NCBI GenBank assembly: GCA_946494335.1
Contig: CAMMBV010000001.1
Location: forward strand, 86,830-150,829
Length of the DNA stretch: 64,000 nt
Reading direction: 5' to 3'
DNA from: an uncultured Ruminococcus sp.
GTDB lineage: Bacteria; Bacillota; Clostridia; Lachnospirales; Lachnospiraceae
Shown here: positions 1-8,813 of the stretch, one piece after another
Layout of the letters: each line of letters starts with the position of its first letter
Position numbering within the stretch: position 1 is the stretch's first letter
Notes under the pieces: model-generated
Told to the model about the DNA's origin: nothing
What the model saw: the letters and a program-made list of their open reading frames with translations, nothing else
Database searches by the model: none
Made by a program: the position numbers and the translations under genes

Positions 1-2
1 CA

Positions 3-1289
3 AAGACCGCCATGGATGCCGGCGGGGAAAATTATACGAAGATACATGAGTTTGAGATCATCGGGCTGGTGCCGGGCATGACCAATGAGGTGACCATGGA
101 AATTACCGGGTCCTGGGGAAAGGTGCGCCAGGCAGTAAGCTTTTCCGTGGATATGCCGGAAACACAGTCCGGTTACAGCACAAAACTGGATATGACGGAG
201 GGTGAATCGGGGGAAGAACTGTCGGACGGGCTCTATGGCATGATGCGGGTCAACGGTTATCTGGGTTATGGATTCTTTTTTGACAATGAGGGTGTTTTGC
301 GCTATGAGATGGTTCTGGAAGGGTATGGCCTGGATCGTGTACTGTTTTATGATGATGATATCATAACCTGTGTTTCTGCCGGCAGACTGGCGCGCATCAA
401 TAGCCTGGGACAGGTGGAGCAGACTTATGACCTGGAAGGGTACTCCCTTCATCACGATATCGGTTTTGGTCAGGATAAAGAAATATTGGCTCTGGCTGAG
501 AAGAACGGGGGAGAGACGGTGGAAGACCTGGTGCTCTCCATTGACATTGAAAGCGGAGAAGTGACGGAGCTGATTGATTTTACTAAGGTGCTTCCGGAGT
601 ATTTTGAAATGACCCGGCCCATCGCTGCCACGGATCCTATGTTCTGGCAGGTGGGTGAATGGGACTGGATTCACCTGAACAGCCTTCAGTATATGGCGCA
701 GGACGACAGTCTGATCGTTTCGTCCCGGGAGACTTCCGCCATTATAAAGATAAAAAATATCCACAGCGCTATCCAGCTTGAATGGCTGGCGGGTGATACC
801 AGATTCTGGGAGGATACGCCCTACGCAGAGTATTGTCTTGAACAGGATGGGGATTTTGTGCCGCAGTACGGGCAGCACTGTGTGGAATACATTCAGGAGG
901 GAGAGGAAGATGGCGTATACTATCTTGCTCTGTACAATAATAATTACTGGGCTTTGAGCAGCAGGGACTTTGAACTGGATGTGGCTGACAGTGTGGGAAC
1001 CGACCTGTATGACGGAGGAGGCAGCAGCAGTCAGGTATATGTTTATAAAATAGATGAAAAGGCCGGAACCTTCGGCCTGGAATCTTCCTTTGATGTTCCA
1101 TATTCCAGTATTGTATCCAATGGTTCTTTATACGGGGAGGATGATCACTGGGTAGTTAACAGCGGAGTGGCTATGGTTTTTGGGGAATATGATTCAGAAG
1201 GCAGGCTGATCCGTGAATATGCATATGAGTGTACCATGCAGAACTACCGCACCATTAAGTATAATTTTACCGGTTTCTGGTTTGCATAA
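3..1289 (+). CDS. Aryl-sulfate sulfotransferase (ASST family), 5' truncated by window edge
   Basis: The reading frame is open to the left edge (codon phase starts at base 3), so the ATG at 12 is probably internal. About 429 residues are visible; family members are usually 550-600, so roughly the N-terminal quarter is missing. The text fits the arylsulfotransferase beta-propeller: WIHLNS, SSRETSAI and QHCVEYI stretches, many aromatic and acidic repeats, and no transmembrane segment in this part. Family members move a sulfuryl group from a phenolic sulfate ester to another phenol and are normally exported. The stop at 1289 is followed by about 30 bases before the next promoter. The family call is fairly secure; the substrate cannot be read from sequence. 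Confidence 0.75.
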   Translation, partial: KTAMDAGGENYTKIHEFEIIGLVPGMTNEVTMEITGSWGKVRQAVSFSVDMPETQSGYSTKLDMTEGESGEELSDGLYGMMRVNGYLGYGFFFDNEGVLRYEMVLEGYGLDRVLFYDDDIITCVSAGRLARINSLGQVEQTYDLEGYSLHHDIGFGQDKEILALAEKNGGETVEDLVLSIDIESGEVTELIDFTKVLPEYFEMTRPIAATDPMFWQVGEWDWIHLNSLQYMAQDDSLIVSSRETSAIIKIKNIHSAIQLEWLAGDTRFWEDTPYAEYCLEQDGDFVPQYGQHCVEYIQEGEEDGVYYLALYNNNYWALSSRDFELDVADSVGTDLYDGGGSSSQVYVYKIDEKAGTFGLESSFDVPYSSIVSNGSLYGEDDHWVVNSGVAMVFGEYDSEGRLIREYAYECTMQNYRTIKYNFTGFWFA

Positions 1290-1322
1290 GGAATCGGAAT
1301 TGGAAAGGATTACATATTCCTA

Positions 1323-1351
1323 TTGACCTGGTAGGTTTTTTGTGATAAGAT
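1323..1351 (+). promoter_or_regulatory. Sigma-A type promoter of the metY-rrf2 operon
   Basis: A -35 TTGACC (1323-1328), a 17-bp spacer and a -10 TAAGAT (1346-1351) precede metY. The expected transcript start falls inside the palindrome at 1354-1374, so a repressor bound there would block initiation. Confidence 0.65.
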
Positions 1352-1353
1352 AA

Positions 1354-1374
1354 AACCAACTTAAAAAGTAGGTT
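1354..1374 (+). promoter_or_regulatory. 21-bp operator palindrome, probable Rrf2/CymR-like site
   Basis: The arms AACCAACTT and AAGTAGGTT are inverted repeats (8 of 9 positions) around a 3-bp centre. The site begins two bases after the -10 box. A further TAGGTT half-site is present in the promoter spacer (1332-1337). The operon encodes its own Rrf2 regulator, so autoregulation by sulfur status is the natural reading; the match to that protein is inferred, not shown. Confidence 0.55.
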
Positions 1375-1483
1375 AATAAAAGATATGTTCATCCATATAT
1401 GCCGGAAGATCACATCGGGATCTTCCGGTTTTATAGTAACAGCAGTAATGATTGTATGGAAGAACGGAAAGGCAGGTATCATG

Positions 1484-2773
1484 ATGACCAATTACAAATT
1501 TGAAACACTTCAGCTCCATGCAGGTCAGGAAAACCCCGATCCGGCGACAGACGCCCGTGCAGTTCCCATTTATGCGACGGCGTCTTATGTGTTTAAAAAC
1601 TCCGCTCATGCGGCGGCGCGCTTCAGTCTTGAGGAAGGCGGCAATATTTATGGAAGGCTGACCAACTCCACACAGGAAGTCCTTGAGCAGCGTGTGGCGG
1701 CTCTTGAAGGAGGAACGGCAGCGCTGGCGCTGGCTTCCGGCGCTGCCGCAATCACATATACGCTGGAAGCGCTGGGGCAGAACGGAGGGCATTTTGTCGT
1801 TCAGAAAACCATTTACGGCGGCAGTTATAACCTGTTGGCGCATACATTACCCAACTTCGGAATTACGGCGACTTTTGTAAATATTCATGATCTTTCGGAA
1901 GTGGAAAAGGCTGTCAGAGAAAATACCAGGGCCATTTACATTGAAACCATGGGAAATCCCAACAGTGATATCCCGGACATCGATGCACTGGCGGCTCTTG
2001 CTCATAAGTATGGTCTGCCGCTGGTGGTGGACAACACCTTTGGCACGCCTTATTTTATCCGTCCGGCTGAGCACGGCGCGGATATTATAGTTCATTCCGC
2101 CACAAAATTTCTCGGGGGTCACGGCACAGCACTGGGAGGCATCATCGTAGAGTCCGGCGGATTTGACTGGGTGGCCAGCGGGAGATATCCTCAAATCGCA
2201 GAACCAAATCCCAGCTACCATGGCGTGTCGTTCGCACAAGCGGCCGGACCGGCAGCCTTTGTGACTTATATTCGGGCGATTCTGCTTCGAGATACCGGCG
2301 CTGCCATCTCGCCATTTAACGCATTTTTACTTTTGCAGGGGATTGAAACACTGTCCCTGCGCCTGGAGCGGCATGCGGAAAATACCAGAAAGGTTGTGGC
2401 ATTTCTCGCCGGCCATCCCCAGGTGGAAAAGGTAAATCACCCATCTTTGCCGGGGCATCCTGATTATGAGCTGTATCAGAAGCTTTTTCCAAAGGGAGGC
2501 GGTTCCATTTTTACCTTTGAAATCAAAGGAGGAGTCCAGGAAGCCCACAGGTTTATTGACAGCCTGGAGATATTTTCTCTGCTGGCCAATGTGGCTGATA
2601 TGAAAAGCCTTGTTATCCACCCGGCCACCACAACGCACAGTCAGCTTACCGGGGAGGAGCTTTTGGATCAGGGTATTAAACCCAACACTATCCGTCTTTC
2701 AATAGGCGCCGAGCATATCGATGATATCATTGCCGATCTGCAGAAAGGATTCGATGCGGTGAGGACGCTATGA
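1484..2773 (+). CDS. metY: O-acetylhomoserine (thiol)-lyase / homocysteine synthase
   Basis: 429-residue PLP enzyme of the Cys/Met metabolism family that makes homocysteine from O-acetylhomoserine and sulfide in the cytoplasm. The N-terminus FETLQLHAGQ and the motif YGRLTNSTQ are typical of OAH sulfhydrylases. The PLP lysine lies in SATKFLGGHG (about K208). The open frame extends upstream to 1385, but that part has no ribosome site; AGGCAGG at 1472-1478 favours the ATG pair at 1481/1484, and the protein families begin at this point. It overlaps the downstream Rrf2 gene as ATGATG, indicating one operon. Cystathionine gamma-synthase is the main alternative but is usually shorter (about 380 residues). 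Confidence 0.88.
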   Translation: MTNYKFETLQLHAGQENPDPATDARAVPIYATASYVFKNSAHAAARFSLEEGGNIYGRLTNSTQEVLEQRVAALEGGTAALALASGAAAITYTLEALGQNGGHFVVQKTIYGGSYNLLAHTLPNFGITATFVNIHDLSEVEKAVRENTRAIYIETMGNPNSDIPDIDALAALAHKYGLPLVVDNTFGTPYFIRPAEHGADIIVHSATKFLGGHGTALGGIIVESGGFDWVASGRYPQIAEPNPSYHGVSFAQAAGPAAFVTYIRAILLRDTGAAISPFNAFLLLQGIETLSLRLERHAENTRKVVAFLAGHPQVEKVNHPSLPGHPDYELYQKLFPKGGGSIFTFEIKGGVQEAHRFIDSLEIFSLLANVADMKSLVIHPATTTHSQLTGEELLDQGIKPNTIRLSIGAEHIDDIIADLQKGFDAVRTL

Positions 2774-3177
2774 TGATCTCAACAAGGGGAAGATATGCCC
2801 TGCGTGTAATGCTGGACCTGGCGGAGCATCACGGTGAGGGCTATATTCCCATGAAGGTGGTTGCCGGGCGACAGAATATATCTTTGAAATATCTGGAGCG
2901 GATTCTTCCTGTGCTGACCAGGAACCACCTGATAGAAGGAATACAGGGAAAGGGCGGAGGCTATCGGCTGACGGAAGAGCCGGCGAAATATCGCGTGGGA
3001 GATATCCTGCGCCTTACGGAAGGAGACCTGGCCCCGGTGGCCTGCCTTGGCAGCGGTGCAAAAGCGTGTGAGCGGGCCGACAGCTGTAAAACACTGCCCA
3101 TGTGGCGGAAATTTTACCGGATAACCAATGAATTTTTTGACGGTATCACACTGGCGGAGCTGTTGGATAACATATGA
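2773..3177 (+). CDS. Rrf2-family regulator (CymR/IscR-like)
   Basis: 134 residues. An N-terminal winged helix starts with MISTRGRYALR, with the wing KGGGYRL that is highly conserved in Rrf2 proteins. Three cysteines at about 91, 99 and 105 sit where IscR has its [2Fe-2S] ligands (C-x5-C-x5-C there, C-x7-C-x5-C here), so an iron-sulfur or thiol sensing role is possible. The start overlaps the metY stop; ATG 2770 is an alternative, but 2773 gives better spacing to GAGG at 2761 and the family-typical first residue. Genetic context (metY, palindromic operator) points to control of cysteine/methionine supply. Confidence 0.85.
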   Translation: MISTRGRYALRVMLDLAEHHGEGYIPMKVVAGRQNISLKYLERILPVLTRNHLIEGIQGKGGGYRLTEEPAKYRVGDILRLTEGDLAPVACLGSGAKACERADSCKTLPMWRKFYRITNEFFDGITLAELLDNI

Positions 3178-3219
3178 GCGACAGTTAATTTTGGTTCCTG
3201 ATAATTAAAATCTGCTCAA

Positions 3220-3248
3220 TTGTAGGAGGCGTCCTTCTTTGATATGAT
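3220..3248 (+). promoter_or_regulatory. Promoter of the XRE regulator gene
   Basis: TTGTAG (3220-3225), 17-bp spacer, TATGAT (3243-3248), about 48 bases before the ATG. The ribosome site AGAAGGAGG follows at about 3280. Confidence 0.55.
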
Positions 3249-3295
3249 GGAATCAGCAAAGGCCGATGCAAAAATAATAGAAGGAGGCTTTTTAC

Positions 3296-4330
3296 ATGCA
3301 GATTGGAACCGTGATCAGAAAATACAGAAAACAAAAAAATATGACCCAGGAAGAAATGGCAGTACGACTGGGGGTGACTGCACCGGCGGTAAATAAGTGG
3401 GAGAACGGCAATTCATTGCCGGATGTGTCATTGCTTGCGCCCATTGCCCGCCTGCTGGATATCACGACGGATACTCTGTTATCCTTTCAGCAGGATCTGA
3501 CGGAAGAGGAAATAAGTCAGATCGTTTCGGAGTTTAATGTGCGTTTGAAACAGGAAACGTGTGAAAAAGCATTTTTGTGGTGCAAGAAAAAGCTGGAGCA
3601 GTATCCAGCCTGTCACAGCCTGTTCCTGACTGCGGCGCTGATGCTGGAAGGGCAGCAGCTTATGATAAGTAATAATTCTGACCGGGAAAAGTATGACAGG
3701 TACATTAAAAACTGGTATCTCAATGCACTGGAAAGTGAGGAGGAAAATATTCGGTACCAAGCTGCGGAAGCGCTGTTTAATTTCTTCCTTATAAGAGAAG
3801 ATTATGATCAGGCGGAAAAGTATTTGTCTTATCTTTCCGATAAGGATCCGGATAAAAAAAGAAAACGGGCACAGCTTTATGGCCTGACAGGACGAAGCGG
3901 GGAAGCCTGGCGTGAATATGAGGAACTTCTGTTTACCGGTTTTCAGGGGATCAGCGCCATGTTTCATGGAATTTATCAGCTTGCGCTGAAAGAAAAAAAC
4001 ATGAAAAAAGCTGGAGAAATGGCGGACAAGGGAAAAAAACTGGCCGAGCTTTTTGAAATGGGAGAATATTATCAGATTTCCCAACAGCTGGAGCTGGCAG
4101 TTTTGGAAAAGGATAAGGAAAAAGTAAAGGAAACTGCAAAAAAAATGCTGGGAAGTGTGGAAGACATCGACAGCTTTTGCCGCGCGCCGCTGTACGAGCA
4201 TATGACATTCCGCGAAATAAGGCAAGAGACAAAGGAGGAGTTGAAAGAAAAATTAAAGGAAAGCTTTCGGGACGGGGATACGTACGGATTTATGCAGGGT
4301 GATGAAGAGTGGAAGAAACTGATCCGATAA
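3296..4330 (+). CDS. XRE-family regulator with long helical C-terminal domain
   Basis: 344 residues. Residues 1-60 form a classic helix-turn-helix: an IGTVIRKYRKQKNMTQEE start, VTAPAVNKWENG recognition helix and SLLAPIARLLDITTDTLL. The rest is alpha-helical, Lys/Glu rich, with TPR-like periodicity and no membrane segment. Such proteins are common in Lachnospiraceae and usually sense a peptide or metabolic signal, but the ligand is unknown. A strong AAGGAGG precedes the ATG and the gene has its own promoter. The downstream IMPase gene follows after about 90 bases and may be cotranscribed. Confidence 0.75.
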   Translation: MQIGTVIRKYRKQKNMTQEEMAVRLGVTAPAVNKWENGNSLPDVSLLAPIARLLDITTDTLLSFQQDLTEEEISQIVSEFNVRLKQETCEKAFLWCKKKLEQYPACHSLFLTAALMLEGQQLMISNNSDREKYDRYIKNWYLNALESEEENIRYQAAEALFNFFLIREDYDQAEKYLSYLSDKDPDKKRKRAQLYGLTGRSGEAWREYEELLFTGFQGISAMFHGIYQLALKEKNMKKAGEMADKGKKLAELFEMGEYYQISQQLELAVLEKDKEKVKETAKKMLGSVEDIDSFCRAPLYEHMTFREIRQETKEELKEKLKESFRDGDTYGFMQGDEEWKKLIR

Positions 4331-4418
4331 AATCCTGGTGGCAGAAAAGGGCGTTTTGAGGTATCATAAGAAGGAAGCGAAGGCTTTTACAGAAAAAGAA
4401 AAGTGGGAGGAGAATATG

Positions 4419-5204
4419 ATGGAAACGGAAGTGAAAATATCCGATCTCCTGGATGTGGCTGCGGAGGCAAAGAAGAACTGCATTGACCGGGAACATTCTT
4501 TGAAAATTACGGAAAAAGGATTTGCCAACTATGTGACAGAAGTGGATGTGAAGGTTCAGAAATTTATAGAGGAAAAGCTGAAAGAGCGGTATCCCTCCAT
4601 TCAGTTTATGGGGGAAGAAAAAAATAATGACGACATCGACTTTACAAAACCGGTATGGATCCTTGATCCGGTGGATGGAACCTCAAACCTGATTCATGAT
4701 CTGCAAAACAGTGTCATCTCGCTGGCGCTCTATTCCGGGCAGGAACTGACCATGGGCGTGGTCTGCCATCTGTTTGCAGATGAAGTTTACTATGCCCAAA
4801 AAGGACAGGGGGCATATCTCAACGGCCGTCCCATTCACGTCAGCAGCACGGATGAATTCTCCAAAAGCCTGATATCCATCGGAACCAGTCCTTACTTTAA
4901 AGAACTGGCCGATGATAATTTTGACGCCTTTAAAAAGATTTTCCAAAATTGTGAGGATATACGCCGCATTGGTTCGGCAGCCCTTGATCTGGCATATGTG
5001 GCTGCCGGAAGGCTGGAGGCCTACCTGGAAAAACGGCTGAATCCCTGGGATTACGCAGCAGGTGTTCTGCTGGTGACGGAAGCGGGAGGAGCGGTCACCG
5101 ATTATTGCGGCGGGCCCGTGGATGTGACGAAGACTGCCGATATTTTTGCGGGAAATGGAATTATTGATAAAAAGATAAGAAGAGAATTGCTGCATTGGGA
5201 GTGA
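4419..5204 (+). CDS. Inositol monophosphatase family protein
   Basis: 261 residues. The metal-binding motif WILDPVDGTSN and the C-terminal WDYAAGVLLVTEAGG box are diagnostic of the IMPase/FBPase-like Mg-dependent phosphatases. GEEK just before it supplies the first acidic ligand. An in-frame upstream extension to 4338 exists but lacks a ribosome site; GGGAGGAG at 4405-4412 supports the ATG at 4416 or 4419. Possible substrates are inositol-1-phosphate, fructose-1,6-bisphosphate or PAP (3'-phosphoadenosine phosphate). PAP would fit the sulfur genes around it (metY, cysK), but sequence alone does not decide. Followed after 4 bases by the hydrolase gene. Confidence 0.85.
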   Translation: METEVKISDLLDVAAEAKKNCIDREHSLKITEKGFANYVTEVDVKVQKFIEEKLKERYPSIQFMGEEKNNDDIDFTKPVWILDPVDGTSNLIHDLQNSVISLALYSGQELTMGVVCHLFADEVYYAQKGQGAYLNGRPIHVSSTDEFSKSLISIGTSPYFKELADDNFDAFKKIFQNCEDIRRIGSAALDLAYVAAGRLEAYLEKRLNPWDYAAGVLLVTEAGGAVTDYCGGPVDVTKTADIFAGNGIIDKKIRRELLHWE

Positions 5205-5208
5205 AAGT

Positions 5209-5799
5209 ATGGGTATGGATAAGAAACTGGCGGTAATTTTCCCGGGAGTCGGGTATCATACGGATAAGCCGCTGCTATATTATGGAAAAAAGCTGGCGCT
5301 GGCCGCCGGCTTCCAGATTATAGATGTTTCCTACGGAGGATTTCAGGGAAATATAAAGGAATCCAGGCAGAAAATGGAAGAAGCTTTTTTGAGCGCCTGC
5401 ACACAGGCGGAGGAGATTTTGAAAGGGGAGGATTTTGATAAATACGACCAGATCCTCTTTATCTCCAAAAGTATCGGAACCGTCGTTGCGGCAGAGTACG
5501 CGAAGAACCATGATATTGACGCGGCGCAGATATATTTTACGCCCCTGGAGGATACATTCCGGTTTGCAGAAAGAAAAAAGGGAGTGGCTTTTCACGGGAC
5601 GAAGGATCCCTGGGCTGACACCTGTAAAATAGAAATGCTTTGTGCCGGCAAGGAGATTCCTCTTTTTAAAACGAAGGGAGCGAATCATTCGCTGGAAACC
5701 GGAAATGTACAGGAGGATATTGAAAATCTGAGCAGGGTAATGAAACGCTGCAAAGAGTATTTAATTTCCATGGGTCTATATGATGAGAAAGGAAAGTGA
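5209..5799 (+). CDS. Small alpha/beta hydrolase fold protein
   Basis: 196 residues, no signal peptide. Candidate catalytic triad: Ser88 in ISKSIGT (nucleophile elbow), Asp133 in HGTKDPW and His160 in ANHSLE, in the correct order and spacing for an alpha/beta hydrolase. The nucleophile elbow is Lys-Ser rather than the usual G-x-S. It lies in a tight run with IMPase upstream (4-base gap) and cysK downstream (the GTG inside its last codons would even overlap). Substrate unknown; related proteins are annotated only as hydrolases. Confidence 0.65.
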   Translation: MGMDKKLAVIFPGVGYHTDKPLLYYGKKLALAAGFQIIDVSYGGFQGNIKESRQKMEEAFLSACTQAEEILKGEDFDKYDQILFISKSIGTVVAAEYAKNHDIDAAQIYFTPLEDTFRFAERKKGVAFHGTKDPWADTCKIEMLCAGKEIPLFKTKGANHSLETGNVQEDIENLSRVMKRCKEYLISMGLYDEKGK

Positions 5800-5807
5800 G
5801 GTCTGTT

Positions 5808-6740
5808 ATGGCAGGAATTTACAGAGGCATTGAAGAACTGATCGGCGGCACGCCGTTGGTGGAACTTGGAAATCTGGCACAGAGTGAAAAGCTGGAGGCG
5901 CGGGTGCTGGCAAAACTGGAATATTTTAATCCGGCGGGCAGCATTAAGGACAGAGTCGCGGCGGAAATGATCCGGGATGCAGAAGAAAAGGGCCTGCTGA
6001 AAAAGGGGTATACAATCATTGAGCCTACGTCCGGCAATACGGGTATTGGACTGGCTGCGCTGGGAGCGGCCAAAGGCTACAGGGTGGTTCTTACCATGCC
6101 GGATACTATGAGTATGGAGCGAAGAAATATATTAAAGGCATATGGCGCCGAGGTGGTTTTGACAGAAGGCGCTAAAGGAATGGCAGGAGCCATCGAAAAA
6201 GCCAGGGAACTGGCGGAAAAGACAGAAGGCGGCTTCATTCCGGGACAGTTTGAGAATCCGGCCAATCCCACGGCCCATAAAAAAACCACAGGACCAGAGA
6301 TATGGGAAGCGACCCGGGGACAGGTGGATATTCTGGTGGCCGGAGTGGGAACCGGCGGAACCATCAGCGGAACAGGGGCTTATCTGAAGGAGAAAAATTC
6401 GAATCTGAAGGCGGTGGCAGTGGAGCCGGCTGACTCCCCCGTGCTGTCAGAGGGAAAAGGAGGGCCTCATAAAATCCAGGGGATCGGCGCCGGATTTGTA
6501 CCGGACACACTGGATACTGAAATTTACGATGAAATTATAAAAGTGGAGAGTGCAGAGGCTTTTGAAGCTGCCAGATTGCTGACGAAGAAAGAAGGATTTA
6601 TGACGGGAATCTCATCGGGAGCAGCGCTGCACGCGGCGCTTTTATTGGCGAAAAGACCGGAAAACAAAGGGAAAACCATTGTGGTAATTCTTCCGGACAG
6701 CGGAGATCGATATTATTCCACGCCTTTGTTTATGGATTAA
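5808..6740 (+). CDS. cysK: Cysteine synthase A (O-acetylserine sulfhydrylase)
   Basis: 310 residues, the normal family length. Contains IGGTPLVEL, the PLP lysine box [10 protein letters not shown], the substrate loop PTSGNTG and the phosphate-binding [10 protein letters not shown]. Converts O-acetylserine and sulfide to cysteine. A GTG at 5796 would add four residues, but GAGG at 5798-5801 places the ribosome correctly for ATG 5808. Last gene of the IMPase-hydrolase-cysK run; a hairpin follows 4 bases after the stop. Confidence 0.93.
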   Translation: MAGIYRGIEELIGGTPLVELGNLAQSEKLEARVLAKLEYFNPAGSIKDRVAAEMIRDAEEKGLLKKGYTIIEPTSGNTGIGLAALGAAKGYRVVLTMPDTMSMERRNILKAYGAEVVLTEGAKGMAGAIEKARELAEKTEGGFIPGQFENPANPTAHKKTTGPEIWEATRGQVDILVAGVGTGGTISGTGAYLKEKNSNLKAVAVEPADSPVLSEGKGGPHKIQGIGAGFVPDTLDTEIYDEIIKVESAEAFEAARLLTKKEGFMTGISSGAALHAALLLAKRPENKGKTIVVILPDSGDRYYSTPLFMD

Positions 6741-6743
6741 AGA

Positions 6744-6776
6744 AAGGGATCAGCCCCGAAAAGGAGCTGATCCCTT
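6744..6776. terminator. Bidirectional intrinsic terminator between cysK and the ABC exporter
   Basis: An 11-bp stem AAGGGATCAGC / GCTGATCCCTT with an 11-base loop. On the minus strand the stem is followed by TTTCTTTAAT, so it best terminates the ABC transporter transcript; on the plus strand the tail is C-rich. Confidence 0.7.
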
Positions 6777-6799
6777 CCCCTATCCGATCCTGAGGTGTA

Positions 6800-8575
6800 T
6801 TATTTCAGAATTCCCAGATACATATCCCGAAAGATGCCTTCTTCTTTGGTGAGGACGTCGTAGGTTCCCTGCTGGACAACCTTTCCGTTTTCCATTACCA
6901 GAATCTTATCACAGTTTTGCAGGGTGGACAGTCTGTGGGCGATGGAGATGACGGTAGTTCCGGATTCCAGGATCAGCTTTTCAATTTCGGCCTGGATAAA
7001 ACGCTCGGAAGTATTATCAAGAGCCGCGGTGGCCTCATCCAGTATGAGAAGCTTGGGACGGCGCAGGAAAATACGTGCCAGTGCGATTCGCTGGCGCTGG
7101 CCGCCGGACAGATTGTTTCCTGACTCGGAGAGGAGGAAGTCATATCCCCCGGGAAGATTTTTGATATCTTTATGAATGCAGGCTCTTCTGGCAGCTTCCT
7201 CCACGTCTGAAAGCGACGGTTTTTCTTCCATTCCGTAAGCAATGTTTTCAAAGATGCTTCCGGCAATAAGAAAGGGCGTCTGAGGAACCAGAGAAACGAT
7301 TCGGTTAATATCCTTTCGGGAAAGGCTGTCGATGTCGCTGCCATTCAGTAAAAGCCTTCCCTGACAGATCTGTTCCAGTTTGGCAAAGGTTTTTATGAGG
7401 GAGGATTTCCCGCAGCCGCTGGGGCCGGCGATTCCGAGAAATTCGCCGGCATGTATTTTTAAGGAAAAGTCCTTCAGGATCAGCGTATCGGAAGCTTCCG
7501 GATAGGAAAAAGATATTTGGTCGGCTTCCAAAAGAACCTTCGGCTGTATGTCCGGAAGTTCTTTGCGGTTTTCGGAAGACACCCTGTAAGAAAAATCTTC
7601 CGGAATAGATGCCAGAAGAAAATACTGTTCCGCCAGCACGGTGCTTTCCGACAGTTCATCCAGGATACGATGAAGCTCCCGTAAAGGACTGGTAAGCTGG
7701 GTAAAACAAAGGTAGGCGGTTAAAACGGAACCGATGCTGATCTGTCTGCGCGCAGCCATGTAAACGGACAGGCCGATGATGAGGACGGTGAAAACCGCCT
7801 CGTTGACAAATTTGAAACAGTCATACATGGCCATGGCTTTATGGTGGCGCATCTCCTTTTTGCGCAGCTTTTCAGAGGTGTCCCGGCAGCGGCGGCATTC
7901 CAGATCCACGCTGTCGTAAATGCGGACAGTCTCCACACCGTTGAGCAGTTCCACGATAGTGCCGTCCATTCCGGCTTTGGATTTCACCAGATCTACGCGG
8001 ATGCCCTGCTGAGTGGTGATCTGGCGTATTACGATGAGTGTGCCGATGGGAACCACCAGAATCATGATAAAGGCCAGGAGCAAAGGCAGCTTGAAAAAAA
8101 CGACGATGATGGCTGCTATGCTGGAAAATATGGAGGGGCAGAAATCCATAAACATAAGTTTCAGGACTTTTGTGGTTCCTTCCAGACTTCTGTTGAGCAT
8201 ACCGTGGATATTTCCGCGCATATTCAGCCGGAAGTAAGAAAGAGGCGCTTTTAAAAGAGCCTGAACAGCCTGTACCCGTGCATTTTTTTCTGTTTTCGTA
8301 CAGGTATCCTCCACGATCAGACGGCGGGCGATTTTTATAATTTCGTTGACGATGCTGGCCGTCAGTATAAACAGCAGATAGGGAACAATGGACCAGAAAG
8401 AAATATGTTCCATCTGCAGTACATGATCGGTCAAAGTTCCCACGGTAAGAGGAACCACCTGGCTCAAACCGGCGGATACGATCATGATGATGACAATCAC
8501 AAAAAAGGAAAGTTTCTGGCGCTTCTCCAGAAGATGATAGATTTTTTTAAATACATTTATATTTTTGGATTTCAA
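6800..8575 (-). CDS. ABC exporter, fused permease and ATPase
   Basis: 591 residues, a half-transporter of type I exporter architecture. The N-terminal ~310 residues carry six hydrophobic helices. The C-terminal nucleotide-binding domain has Walker A GPSGCGKSSL, Q-loop VPQTPF, signature LSGGQRQRIALA, Walker B LLILDEATAALD and the switch histidine in SIAHRLS. It probably works as a homodimer exporting a lipid, drug or peptide. The start is TTG at 8573-8575 with CAGGAGG 9 bases upstream; no nearer ATG fits. Divergent from the MarR regulator, which may control it. Confidence 0.88.
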   Translation of the reverse strand: MKSKNINVFKKIYHLLEKRQKLSFFVIVIIMIVSAGLSQVVPLTVGTLTDHVLQMEHISFWSIVPYLLFILTASIVNEIIKIARRLIVEDTCTKTEKNARVQAVQALLKAPLSYFRLNMRGNIHGMLNRSLEGTTKVLKLMFMDFCPSIFSSIAAIIVVFFKLPLLLAFIMILVVPIGTLIVIRQITTQQGIRVDLVKSKAGMDGTIVELLNGVETVRIYDSVDLECRRCRDTSEKLRKKEMRHHKAMAMYDCFKFVNEAVFTVLIIGLSVYMAARRQISIGSVLTAYLCFTQLTSPLRELHRILDELSESTVLAEQYFLLASIPEDFSYRVSSENRKELPDIQPKVLLEADQISFSYPEASDTLILKDFSLKIHAGEFLGIAGPSGCGKSSLIKTFAKLEQICQGRLLLNGSDIDSLSRKDINRIVSLVPQTPFLIAGSIFENIAYGMEEKPSLSDVEEAARRACIHKDIKNLPGGYDFLLSESGNNLSGGQRQRIALARIFLRRPKLLILDEATAALDNTSERFIQAEIEKLILESGTTVISIAHRLSTLQNCDKILVMENGKVVQQGTYDVLTKEEGIFRDMYLGILK

Positions 8576-8643
8576 GTTAGGGCCTCCTGACAGTTTGCTT
8601 CGTGTATGCGGCAGCTTTGTTGTTTCGCATTTTCACATCTGGT

Positions 8644-8649
8644 ATTATA
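8644..8649 (-). promoter_or_regulatory. Extended -10 element for the ABC exporter gene
   Basis: On the minus strand TGATATAAT forms an extended -10 (TGnTATAAT) about 70 bases before the TTG start. No good -35 is seen at the proper distance. Confidence 0.4.
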
Positions 8650-8725
8650 TCATAAAGTTGAAAAGGAGAACAGAATAACATTGAGTATGGATCAAAGGGA
8701 GAACCGTCTTCAATTTGTCTATTTC

Positions 8726-8754
8726 TTGACGATTTTGCAAAATTGTGATAAATT
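8726..8754 (+). promoter_or_regulatory. MarR gene promoter with embedded palindrome
   Basis: TTGACG (8726-8731), 17-bp spacer, TAAATT (8749-8754). The spacer holds the perfect 12-bp palindrome ATTTTGCAAAAT (8732-8743), a plausible MarR autoregulatory operator. A direct repeat CACAAGTTT (8760 and 8771) lies just downstream. Confidence 0.6.
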
Positions 8755-8813
8755 AATTCACAAGTTTTGGCACAAGTTTATACAGCGAACGGAAAAGAAA
8801 GGAATGATTGTAT

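Noticed and set aside
4338..4418. Longer start of the IMPase gene
   Set aside because: No ribosome site; family similarity begins after 4419.
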